Source: Methanosphaera sp. (GTDB taxonomy: Archaea; Methanobacteriota; Methanobacteria; Methanobacteriales; Methanobacteriaceae). Taken from it: a stretch of 16,861 bases of DNA. Below, piece by piece: positions 7,375 through 14,998 of this stretch (position 1 is the stretch's first letter; every line of letters starts with the position of its first letter). The stretch covers positions 1-16,861 of the forward strand of contig JAJQHG010000116.1 of NCBI GenBank assembly GCA_021199865.1, given 5' to 3'. The position numbers and the translations under genes are program-made. The notes below the pieces were generated by a model that saw nothing but the letters and a program-made list of their open reading frames with translations, was not told where the DNA came from and ran no database searches.

Positions 7375-8079
7375 TTATATTTTATCTTTTAACATATGAA
7401 CTAAACTACTATCTATTGTACCATTATTTCTATCACCATCAGTACAAACGCATCCTCTAACACCCATAATATCACAGTTAATATCTTCTAGTAAGGGTAT
7501 GTCAGATTCATTTACGCTACCTGCTAGTGCTACCTTTAAGCCATAACTATGTGACTCATCAACAAAGGATTCCAGTTGATCTCTAGTTTGATGATCAGTT
7601 AAGCGTTTACCATCCTTAATATAGGTATCCATCATTGCAAGATCACATCCACTATCTCTTGCAACACGTGGAATATCCACAGGCTTAACTGATCCCGTAC
7701 GATATGCATCAGCATATCCACAGCTTACAACCATAATAGATTCATCAAAACTCTTAACAGCACGTGTTACTGCACTCATAACCTCTAGGGCTTCATCATA
7801 GTTTGATGGTCCATGTAATCCTACCTTCACATAGTTTGAACCAGAGTAGGCACTACCTAGTGCTGCTAGTGCCACTGTTCCAGGCTTGTATGGTACATCA
7901 CCTATAGTAGTACTTACTATTGAGTTACCATCCACATAATCAGAGATTTCTCTTATTATCCATGGAAAGTTTGCACCAAGTGAACCCTCCTTAGGGTTTT
8001 TTACATCCAGGATGTCTGCTCCACCATTGAGAGCTTCTATTGTTTCATCCATATTTATTGCACTTACTAATAACTGCAC
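7375..8079 (-). CDS. mfnB: (5-formylfuran-3-yl)methyl phosphate synthase (MfnB)
   Basis: MfnB condenses two glyceraldehyde-3-phosphate molecules into the furan phosphate precursor of methanofuran, the C1 carrier of methanogenesis. The 234 residues match the family (formerly DUF556). The Schiff-base lysine lies in ILDVKNPKEGSLGAN (Lys27), and a second conserved lysine in YVKVGL (Lys85). Both positions agree with the lysines described for the Methanocaldococcus enzyme. Other marks of the aldolase-like barrel are AGSV (191-194) and GVRGCVCTDGDR (about 207-218). The start is GTG at 8079, preceded by AGGTGG at a seven-base spacing, so the unusual start is supported. It is the last gene of the citG-like, pheS, small ORF, mfnB string. 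Confidence 0.94.
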   Translation of the reverse strand: MQLLVSAINMDETIEALNGGADILDVKNPKEGSLGANFPWIIREISDYVDGNSIVSTTIGDVPYKPGTVALAALGSAYSGSNYVKVGLHGPSNYDEALEVMSAVTRAVKSFDESIMVVSCGYADAYRTGSVKPVDIPRVARDSGCDLAMMDTYIKDGKRLTDHQTRDQLESFVDESHSYGLKVALAGSVNESDIPLLEDINCDIMGVRGCVCTDGDRNNGTIDSSLVHMLKDKI

Positions 8080-8090
8080 TATCTAACCAC

Positions 8091-8243
8091 CTATGAATGT
8101 ACCTTTAGTTCTCTAAGTAATTTATCTCTCTCTTTCTTTAGAGACTCAATCTTTTCCTGATTATCCTTATTATTCTCTTTTTCTAGCATCACAATTGTAT
8201 TAGTTATAGCCTCTAGGTTTAACTCTAATGTATTATATACCAT
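8091..8243 (-). CDS. Small 50-residue coiled-coil protein between pheS and mfnB
   Basis: This is a short ORF of 50 codons plus TAG. It starts at an ATG 12 bases after the pheS stop, with GGTGAT five bases upstream, an excellent match to the 16S tail. It ends where the mfnB ribosome site begins (stop at 8091-8093, mfnB start at 8079). The predicted product begins MVYNTLELNLEAITNTIVML and is then highly charged (Lys/Glu-rich), with leucines and isoleucines spaced like a coiled coil (about 5-47). It has no signal, Cys or membrane segment. The fit between flanking genes and the strong ribosome site argue for a real gene. I do not recognise a family. A partner of PheS or MfnB, or a translational coupling peptide, are possibilities only. 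Confidence 0.7.
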   Translation of the reverse strand: MVYNTLELNLEAITNTIVMLEKENNKDNQEKIESLKKERDKLLRELKVHS

Positions 8244-8255
8244 CACATCACCAAC

Positions 8256-9809
8256 TTAATAGTTTTTAATATTACCTGTTACGGGTAAGCTTCTTAACCA
8301 TCCAATATCACTCTGATAGAGCATACGTATATCCTCTATTCCATAACGCATCATTGCTAGACGCTCTATTCCTAGACCAAATGCTGCTACCTGTGTTTCT
8401 ATTCCAAGTGGTTCTAGTACTTCTGGTCTAAACATTCCAGATCCACCTAGCTCCATCCAACTCTTCTTTTCTGGTACATATATCTCTGACTCGATAGAAA
8501 GATATGTGTATGGGAAGTATGCTGGTCTAAATCTTACCTTGAATCCTAGTTTACGGTAGAATTCCTTTAGTATTCCTAGCAGATTCTTAAAGCACATATC
8601 CTCTCCTGCAACAATACCCTCAACCTGATGGAATTCTGGTAAATGCTTATAGTTAATTGTTTCTCTTCTAAATACACGTCCTACAGAGAACATTTTTAGT
8701 GGTGGATCATTCTGAGATAAATGTCTTACAGATAATCCTGTTGTATGTGTTCTTAGTACTAACTGTTTTGCTACATCCTCACTCCAAGTATACTGCCATC
8801 CCTGAGATCCAGTGTTTCCTCCATGTTCATGTTCTGCTCTGGTTCTATCTACTAGGTCTTGACTTGGTAGCTTTGCTGTTGTAGGATTTCCTACATAGAA
8901 TGTATCCTGCATTTCACGTGCTGCATGATCCTGTGGTTGGAATAGCATATCAAAGTTCCAGAATGCTGATTCTAGTATGTTTCCTCTTGCCTCATCAAAT
9001 CCCATATCTATGAATATATCCCTGATTTCCTCTATTGTCTGTTTTAGTGGATGTATCTTTCCAGGATAATTCTTTGGTGCAGATGCATTAATATCATATC
9101 CACGATAATGTAGATTTTTCCATGTACCCTCCTTTAACTGTTCGTGTGTAAGCTGTGTTGCCTCATCTTGTATAGTGAATCCTTCATCAAGAATATCCTT
9201 TCCTAAATCAGTTATATTAAAGTTTATATCCTGTTTTGTGTCTATATTAAATAGTTCACGTCTTTTTAGTAGTTGGTTCTTTACATTTTCAAACTCTTCT
9301 GGGATGGATTCCTCAAAAGTTTGTCGTCTTTCTCTAATATATTTTAGGAATTTAACTTCTGGTAATTCTGAAACATTAACTTCTTTTCCCTCACTAGTTA
9401 AGCTAAGTTTTCCATCAGCCATCTTTATCCAGTGGTTACGCATGAGGATGCCTATAACAAAGTTCATTTGTTGTTTTGTTAGTCCAGCTTGTTCTATTAC
9501 TTCATCCATTGGTAATTCTGTTATGTTTTCATCTAAGTTTTTCTGTAGTACCATTACAACTCTATGTTCTGGTAGACCCTTCTTTGCATAGTCTTCCCCT
9601 TCACTAGATAAGCTAATTATATCCTTAGGATTTTTAATCATTGAGATAATACCCTTACTCTCAAGCATTCCTGCAGCACTAGTAACAGCCTTTAGGGGCA
9701 TGTCCTCATTTTCTGCTATTTCCTCTGGACTTAGATCAGAATCCTTTTCTAATTCATCTAGTAGTTTTTTCTCATATAGATGTAATTCATTTATTATCTT
9801 ATCTAACAT
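8256..9809 (-). CDS. pheS: Phenylalanine--tRNA ligase alpha subunit
   Basis: This is the catalytic subunit of the (alpha-beta)2 synthetase that charges tRNA-Phe. At 517 residues it is the long archaeal/eukaryotic type. The N-terminal third (1 to about 225) holds winged-helix modules for tRNA contact, with repeats such as LTSEGKEV and ITDLGKDIL. The class II catalytic core follows. Motif 1 is near 251-271 (KIHPLKQTIEEIRDIF). Motif 2 is VFRRETINYKHLPEFHQVEG (379-398). Motif 3 is GLGIERLAMMRYG (478-490). The start has GAGGAG six bases upstream and lies 23 bases after the citG-like gene. The beta subunit gene pheT is not in the window, which is common in archaea. Confidence 0.96.
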   Translation of the reverse strand: MLDKIINELHLYEKKLLDELEKDSDLSPEEIAENEDMPLKAVTSAAGMLESKGIISMIKNPKDIISLSSEGEDYAKKGLPEHRVVMVLQKNLDENITELPMDEVIEQAGLTKQQMNFVIGILMRNHWIKMADGKLSLTSEGKEVNVSELPEVKFLKYIRERRQTFEESIPEEFENVKNQLLKRRELFNIDTKQDINFNITDLGKDILDEGFTIQDEATQLTHEQLKEGTWKNLHYRGYDINASAPKNYPGKIHPLKQTIEEIRDIFIDMGFDEARGNILESAFWNFDMLFQPQDHAAREMQDTFYVGNPTTAKLPSQDLVDRTRAEHEHGGNTGSQGWQYTWSEDVAKQLVLRTHTTGLSVRHLSQNDPPLKMFSVGRVFRRETINYKHLPEFHQVEGIVAGEDMCFKNLLGILKEFYRKLGFKVRFRPAYFPYTYLSIESEIYVPEKKSWMELGGSGMFRPEVLEPLGIETQVAAFGLGIERLAMMRYGIEDIRMLYQSDIGWLRSLPVTGNIKNY

Positions 9810-9832
9810 TAATACTCCTCAATTCCTTTTTA

Positions 9833-10762
9833 TTATAAACCATTTACTGAATATTTATCAACTAATCCCACATATATTGATGCTGCTGTAAAGTCTGCTG
9901 TTGTTCCAGGATTATAGTTATTTTTACGTAATATTTGATCAAATGCTTCTATTGCTTCAAGCCTATCACTGCTGGCAATACTAGTATCCTCAAGTATCAT
10001 CTTCGCATTCTCTGATACCTGCATGGCTACATCCTCATCATATTTACGACTAATTAATGTATCTGGTACATTAGCTAGTATTTCCAGGAATACTGCTACT
10101 GTTACATCATTAGTAGAGTAATCCCTCATATACTTAGCATATGTTGGATACCCATACTTTCTAATAACTGGTAGTCCACTAATTAGTTCTTGTGATATTT
10201 TGTCATACTTTGCTGACATTTCTAGTAAGCCATACATATTAATATTATTATCTCTTATATCATCAAGAGTATTAGAGTTATTCACATCATACTTAGATGT
10301 CTTATTCTCCATACCTCCAGCATTTGCTAGACTTATTGCCTTTACTAGTGCTACAGCATCATCTACTTGACTATTCTTTATCATTGTTGTAAGTATTGAT
10401 GGAAGATTTGTTATTGAATCCTCATGTGTGAGAGCTCCAAATGTTGCGGCAAGAGGTACAAGTAGCATACTTATTCCAAGGTTAGTGTTTGAATTAACAA
10501 ACTGCTGTGTATCTCTAATAGCTCTAAGTATACATTCACCTACACTGATATGATCAAGCATATTTGGATAGCATTTTGATCCATTATATGCTGCTATTTC
10601 TAGACTGTCTCTGATTGATACTCCACTTACTATGAAATCCTCATAAGTTATCTCCTTAAAATCCTGTGTTCTGTGAACATTACCTGGCTTAGGATAACCA
10701 CTAACTTCTAGTAGTGTTGAAATTTCTCCAAGTTTTGCTATATCATGGGCATTTAACATCAT
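9833..10762 (-). CDS. CitG/MdcB-type triphosphoribosyl-dephospho-CoA synthase family protein
   Basis: The 309 residues fit the family that, in bacteria, joins ATP to dephospho-CoA to make the triphosphoribosyl precursor of the citrate or malonate lyase cofactor. Visible marks are the N-terminal EVSGYPKPGNVHR (19-31), matching the family's PKPG motif, the segment NTNLGISMLLVPLA (about 92-105) and the GGMENK motif further on. The protein is all-alpha in character with no signal. Two adjacent ATG codons (10760-10762 and 10757-10759) follow AGGGAG; the first is the better spaced. It seems to begin an operon with pheS, the 50-aa ORF and mfnB. Methanogens of this group are not known to have citrate lyase, so the archaeal substrate is probably different. 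Do not take the bacterial name literally. Confidence 0.75.
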   Translation of the reverse strand: MMLNAHDIAKLGEISTLLEVSGYPKPGNVHRTQDFKEITYEDFIVSGVSIRDSLEIAAYNGSKCYPNMLDHISVGECILRAIRDTQQFVNSNTNLGISMLLVPLAATFGALTHEDSITNLPSILTTMIKNSQVDDAVALVKAISLANAGGMENKTSKYDVNNSNTLDDIRDNNINMYGLLEMSAKYDKISQELISGLPVIRKYGYPTYAKYMRDYSTNDVTVAVFLEILANVPDTLISRKYDEDVAMQVSENAKMILEDTSIASSDRLEAIEAFDQILRKNNYNPGTTADFTAASIYVGLVDKYSVNGL

Positions 10763-10958
10763 GATTATATCTCCCTATCATTTTTAAGTTAATATTTTCT
10801 AATATACTCATACATCTTGACAAAGTCAAATTTAAATATCACTATTAGTTTATTATTAATTAAATTTATGTCTAAACTAATATTAAAAGTAATCTATATA
10901 AAGAAAAAACCAATAAATATAATGCTATAATAAATTATAATTTAAAAATGTTAATACT

Positions 10959-10966
10959 AAAAAAAA
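10959..10966 (-). terminator. Oligo-T terminator of speB-hemB
   Basis: A run of eight T on the minus strand starts 35 bases after the hemB stop, without an obvious hairpin, as expected for an archaeal U-tract terminator. The rest of the 239-bp gap (10763-11001) is AT-rich leader of the citG-like gene and shows no ORF. Confidence 0.5.
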
Positions 10967-11001
10967 GATTAAATGTGGAGTTTATAGAGTATAAATTATA
11001 A

Positions 11002-11967
11002 TTATTCTATGCCTAATATTTGTGGTACAAAGTAGCTAATAATCATGTCTGCTCCTGCACGCTTAATACTAGTGAATGATTCATACATTAAGTCCTCTGT
11101 AATATATCCCTTTTCTATACCAGCAGTTATCATGGAGTACTCACCACTTACCTGGTATGCTACTGTTGGCATCTTAAATGTATTTTTTATTTCACGTAGT
11201 ACATCAAGGTATGCTAGTGCAGGCTTAACTATGATTGCATCAGTACCCTCATATACATCTAGTTCTACTTCACGTATTGCTTCATTAAAGTTTCCTGGAT
11301 CCATTTGATAACTTTTTCTGTCACCAAAGCTTGGAGTAGAATCCGCAGCATCCCTAAATGGTGCATAGAATGTAGATGCATATTTAGCAGCATAAGAAAA
11401 TATTGGTGTATTAATATAGTCATTTGTATCTAGAGCATCCCTAATAGCAGCTACTCTTCCATCCATCATATCACTAGGTGCAACTACATCTACACCAGCA
11501 TCAGCATAACTAACAGCAATCCTGGAAAGATAGTCTAGTGTCTCATCATTCTGTACATAGTTATCCCTAATTATACCACAATGTCCGTGATCTGTGTATT
11601 CACACATACAAACATCCCCTAGTACTACAAGGTCTGTCTGCTCTTTTAGTTGTCTGATTGTCTGTTGAATTATACCATTAGGATCATGTGCACTACTAGC
11701 TACTGCATCCTTATGGTCAGGTATTCCAAAGAGTATGACAGATTTTAGTCCACTATCTTCTAGAAGTCCTGCAAATTCTACTGCATCATTAACAGAGTAC
11801 CTGTATTGTCCTGGCATTGTTGATATTTCCTCTGGAGTACCATCCTCTGCTGACTCCTTAATATATAATGGGTATATAAAGTCAGATATATCTACACTTG
11901 TCTCACAAAACATTTCTCTAAGTCTTTCATCACTTCTCATTCTTCTCATTCTTGTTACTGGAAACAT
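11002..11967 (-). CDS. hemB: Delta-aminolevulinic acid dehydratase (porphobilinogen synthase)
   Basis: HemB condenses two 5-aminolevulinate molecules into porphobilinogen, the common precursor of coenzyme F430, cobalamin and siroheme. It has the normal length of 321 residues. The zinc site DVCMCEYTDHGHCG supplies Cys120, Cys122 and Cys130. The two Schiff-base lysines lie in YAAKYAS (Lys195) and IIVKPA (Lys248). VAPSDMMDGRV and YQVSGEY are further family signatures. It therefore belongs to the zinc-dependent type, and all catalytic residues are in place. The ATG follows GAGGTAAT. It starts 20 bases after the speB stop, so the two are likely co-transcribed. Confidence 0.97.
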   Translation of the reverse strand: MFPVTRMRRMRSDERLREMFCETSVDISDFIYPLYIKESAEDGTPEEISTMPGQYRYSVNDAVEFAGLLEDSGLKSVILFGIPDHKDAVASSAHDPNGIIQQTIRQLKEQTDLVVLGDVCMCEYTDHGHCGIIRDNYVQNDETLDYLSRIAVSYADAGVDVVAPSDMMDGRVAAIRDALDTNDYINTPIFSYAAKYASTFYAPFRDAADSTPSFGDRKSYQMDPGNFNEAIREVELDVYEGTDAIIVKPALAYLDVLREIKNTFKMPTVAYQVSGEYSMITAGIEKGYITEDLMYESFTSIKRAGADMIISYFVPQILGIE

Positions 11968-11987
11968 TATTATTACCTCACATATTA

Positions 11988-12890
11988 TTATTCATCTTGT
12001 AAACATAGAAAGTCATAGATGACTTTTGCTGCATTGATACTTGTTGGATCACCAATCTTATCAGAGGATACTTCTACTACATCTAATCCAAACACGTCCT
12101 TAATTGATAGTATTCTCATAAAGTCTTCTAGGTCAAATGGTGTTATACCACATGGTGCAGGAGTACCTACACTTGGAGCATATGCTGGATCAAGAACATC
12201 TATATCAACAGTAATATATATTGGTCCACTAATATCACTTAAATATTCCTGGATGTTTGACTTATTATCTGCAACATCATGATTAGTAAAATAGGTTATA
12301 TTATCCATACTTTTAACATACTCAAATTCTTCTAGTTGACCACTACGTATACCAATCTGTATAATCTCACGTGGATGCATATCATGTACACGTCTAAGTA
12401 CAGTTGCATGAGAATACTTCTCATCCATATATGTATCACGCATATCAAAGTGTGCATCAAAGTGAACAACAGTCAAGTTACTAAAGTAGTCCTCATCATA
12501 CTCCTTTAAGGCACCAAGAATACCATGTGTAACAGTATGTTCACCACCTATACAGATAGGGTTTAATCCCATGTCAAGTAGGCTTGTGACTGTGTCCTTA
12601 ATCATTATATTAGTTTTCTCATAATTACCATTAACTACTTGGACATCACCAATATCATAACAGTTACATAGTAATTCACGATCAAATGTCATGTTATATG
12701 ACTCAAAATTATATGATGCCTCTCTAATAGCCTTTGGTCCATAACGTGACCCTGCCTTGTAACTAGTTGTACTATCAAAAGGTATGCCAAGAATAACATA
12801 TCCCAACTCATGGAATTCATCATCTAATTGTGTTGAAAAAGCATAACGTGCCATGTCATCTGCATATAAAAACATCAATAATACATCCAT
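11988..12890 (-). CDS. speB: Agmatinase (agmatine ureohydrolase)
   Basis: The enzyme hydrolyses agmatine to putrescine and urea, the archaeal route to polyamines after arginine decarboxylation. The ureohydrolase fold and its dimanganese site are complete: GGEHTVT (115-121, His118), DAHFD (145-149, Asp145/His147/Asp149) and DIDVLDPAYAP (229-239, Asp229/Asp231). Of 300 residues, the first ten or so are poorly conserved. The start is uncertain. ATG codons at 12890, 12875 and 12854 are in frame, and none has a convincing ribosome site. The transcript could be leaderless, or a downstream ATG could be used. Members of the family can also be arginase or formimidoylglutamase, but the sequence and a methanogen host favour agmatinase. 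Confidence 0.9.
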   Translation of the reverse strand: MDVLLMFLYADDMARYAFSTQLDDEFHELGYVILGIPFDSTTSYKAGSRYGPKAIREASYNFESYNMTFDRELLCNCYDIGDVQVVNGNYEKTNIMIKDTVTSLLDMGLNPICIGGEHTVTHGILGALKEYDEDYFSNLTVVHFDAHFDMRDTYMDEKYSHATVLRRVHDMHPREIIQIGIRSGQLEEFEYVKSMDNITYFTNHDVADNKSNIQEYLSDISGPIYITVDIDVLDPAYAPSVGTPAPCGITPFDLEDFMRILSIKDVFGLDVVEVSSDKIGDPTSINAAKVIYDFLCLQDE

Positions 12891-13126
12891 TAAATTTAAT
12901 AAAAATTAATATTAAGTTACTATAATAATAATTTATCAATTCTTTTGTTTATAATTTAATGTTATATCTTCAAGTACTGCCAGTCACTTGCATAATCTAT
13001 AAGTTTTCTGTGAATTATACAACTTAAGTTAGTATTAGTAACTACATACTATTTTCTAGTACCTATTAATTTTAAAAGGTTACTTATATCTTTATTAAAT
13101 ATATGATACACAAATACCCGTTAACT

Positions 13127-13136
13127 AAAAAAAAAA
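13127..13136 (-). terminator. Long oligo-T terminator after the adhesin-like gene
   Basis: Ten consecutive T on the minus strand, about 87 bases after the final adhesin stop codon, form the longest T run in the region. A U tract of this length is a strong archaeal termination signal and may back up the hairpin at 13200-13219. Confidence 0.5.
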
Positions 13137-13199
13137 GAATATATTGTATGATTATATCAGAAATAGTTAGAAGTTATATATAAAAGAAGGTTAAGAGAG

Positions 13200-13219
13200 G
13201 ATTAGAAATGAATCTAATC
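13200..13219 (-). terminator. Hairpin directly after the adhesin-like gene
   Basis: This is a perfect inverted repeat of GATTAGA and TCTAATC with a six-base loop, starting three bases after the stop codon at 13223. Downstream on the minus strand the sequence is pyrimidine-rich with T4. It may be a weak terminator or a 3' end stabilising structure. Confidence 0.45.
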
Positions 13220-13222
13220 TGT

Positions 13223-13999
13223 TTATTCTACTTTTGTTGCGTTGTCGTCTTTGTTTACTATTAATGCTGTGTTTAGTGTTAATCCATTGTATAGAGAGTT
13301 TTCACCAAGTATTACTGTTATGTTGTAGTAATTGTTTTTGAATGTGTCTGTTGGTAGTGTTATTTCTAGGATTCCATCAGTTACTGTAGCATTTACTCCT
13401 ATGATTGTTTTACCGTTTGCTTTAATGTTTACTGGGATGACCCTGTTTACTAGGTTTCCATTTTGGCCATATAATGTTAGTGTTAGTGTTGTGTTTTCGC
13501 CTTGTGTTATGTATAATGGGTTTATAGTTGTTGTTATGTTTGCTTTACTGATTGTTAGAGTTGTTGTCTCATTTACTTTGTTGTAGAGATTGTTTGAGTA
13601 GACTGCTGTTAATTCATAGTCTTTTGCTGAATATTGTTCTGATACTGTGAATGTGACTGTTGCTACTCCATTTACTACTGTAGCATTAAGTCTGCCACCT
13701 TCAGTGTTGTTAAGTGTTACACCGTTGAGTTTAAATATTACTACTCCACCATCAACAAGGAATCCATTGTCTGATACAAGAACAGTTATTGTTATTGTCT
13801 GACCAGAAGTGATTGTTGTTGGTAAGTCGAGTATACTTATCTGTGCATCTCTTTTATCAACTGTTAATATAGCATTTTCTTCTGTTTTACTAGAAATATA
13901 GTATTCACTAGCAACATATGTAGCATTTATAGTGTAATCTTTAGGAGAGTTAGTGAGTGTGTATTCTAGTGTTGCTATACCATCAACAACATCCACCAT
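13223..13999 (-). pseudogene. C-terminal fragment of the frameshifted adhesin-like protein
   Basis: This is the downstream piece of the large surface protein and holds the rest of Ig-like unit 4 plus units 5 and 6, ending in DDNATKVE. The frame is open from about 14013, upstream of its first ATG at 13999. Reading it in phase with the upstream ORF restores the unit as FKLNGKTLKDG, then NNDTIMVDVVDGIA, which matches the neighbouring unit FKLNGVTLNN...LNATVVNGVA. No ribosome site precedes the ATG at 13999 and there is no signal peptide, so it is unlikely to be made as an independent secreted protein. The end lacks a membrane anchor, a PMBR repeat or a sorting motif. Composition and codon use match the upstream part. 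Confidence 0.8.
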
Positions 14000-14998
14000 A
14001 ATTGTATCATTATTCCATCTTTAAGTGTTTTACCATTTAATTTAAAGATTACCTGTCCACCAGTCACATTATTACCATCAACATCACTAACATGTGCTGT
14101 TAAAGTCACTGTATCACCATATACACCACTTACATCATCAACTGTAATGTTTGTAGGAAGATATACATTGAATGTATCACTACTTTCAGATTCAGTATAT
14201 ACCTCGTCTCCCTGGTATGTTACTGTGATATTGTTTTGACCTACAATTGTAGTTGTATATACCTGTTCATATACTCCATCAACTACACCTACTATTGTAC
14301 CATCATTATCATTAATTGTGATAATTATCTCTCCAGTAATAGGATTACCCTCATCATCTGTAACTGTACCAGTAATAGTAACATCATCACCTACTACTAC
14401 AACTGATTCCACTGTAGTTAAATTAATAATTGAAAGTACTTTAACAGTTACTGTGGTTGTTGTGGTTGATTCAGCATATAGATCACTACCAGAGTATGTT
14501 ATGGTTATTGTGTAGTCACCTATAATTTCTGGTGCTGTTAAGTTAGTTTCAATTAATCCGTTTTCGCCTATTTCTACATCATAGTCTTCTCCATTAAATG
14601 TTACTGTGACTTTCTGGCCAGCAACATTAACTGGGGTTATTGTAGCAACAACATTAAATGTACTGTTTTTAATTACAGGATTTATATCCTCTACTTCAAT
14701 ACTTGTTTCTATTAATTGTGTTATAATAGTTACTGTTTGTGATGATTGATAATAGTCCTCACTTTCATATGATACTATTATAGTGGATTCATCACTAGTT
14801 TCTTTGTTATATGTAAAGCTAAATTTACCGTCTTCATCTACATCTACTGTGTATGCATCTGCATCATCCACTGATACATAAACAACAGTGTTAGGAATAA
14901 TATCCCCGTCTTCAGTAGTTAAAGTTCCATTAATAGTAATACTACTACCAAATTCTAATGAATAACTAGTACCATCTAATGATATTTGTGAGGTTATT
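13223..14998 (-). repeat. Six tandem Ig-like (Big-type) domains, about 300 bp each
   Basis: The C-terminal half of the adhesin-like protein is built of six diverged units of about 95-100 residues. Each has the order: hydrophobic strand, G-x-x-I/V-T-I/L-T-V/A, D-x-x-G-N-x-V/I, G-x-V-x-F, then Y-x-x-T-V/A-x-Y-x-x-x-x-x-Y, and ends at a V-K or V-D-K joint. Units 4 and 5 are the most alike, sharing VIFKLNG. The arrangement is a stalk of beta-sandwich domains typical of microbial surface proteins. Confidence 0.75.

Larger units (their letters stand above)
12891..13222. other. Intergenic region between adhesin-like gene and speB
   Basis: These 332 bases hold no ORF or RNA gene that I can support. 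The right part carries the adhesin gene's terminator candidates (hairpin and T run, listed separately). The left part, above 12890, is the presumed speB promoter region: several A/T-only stretches could be TATA boxes, and none stands out. Confidence 0.6.

Noticed and set aside
9175..9891. Plus-strand frames opposite pheS and the citG-like gene
   Set aside because: Low-complexity Ser/Phe/Ile products, complementary to conserved coding sequence.
13975..14020. Programmed -1 ribosomal frameshift in the adhesin-like gene
   Set aside because: No canonical X-XXY-YYZ slippery heptamer is present at the junction and no obvious stem follows at the usual distance. A simple one-base loss or a sequence error is the simpler reading, though it is not excluded.
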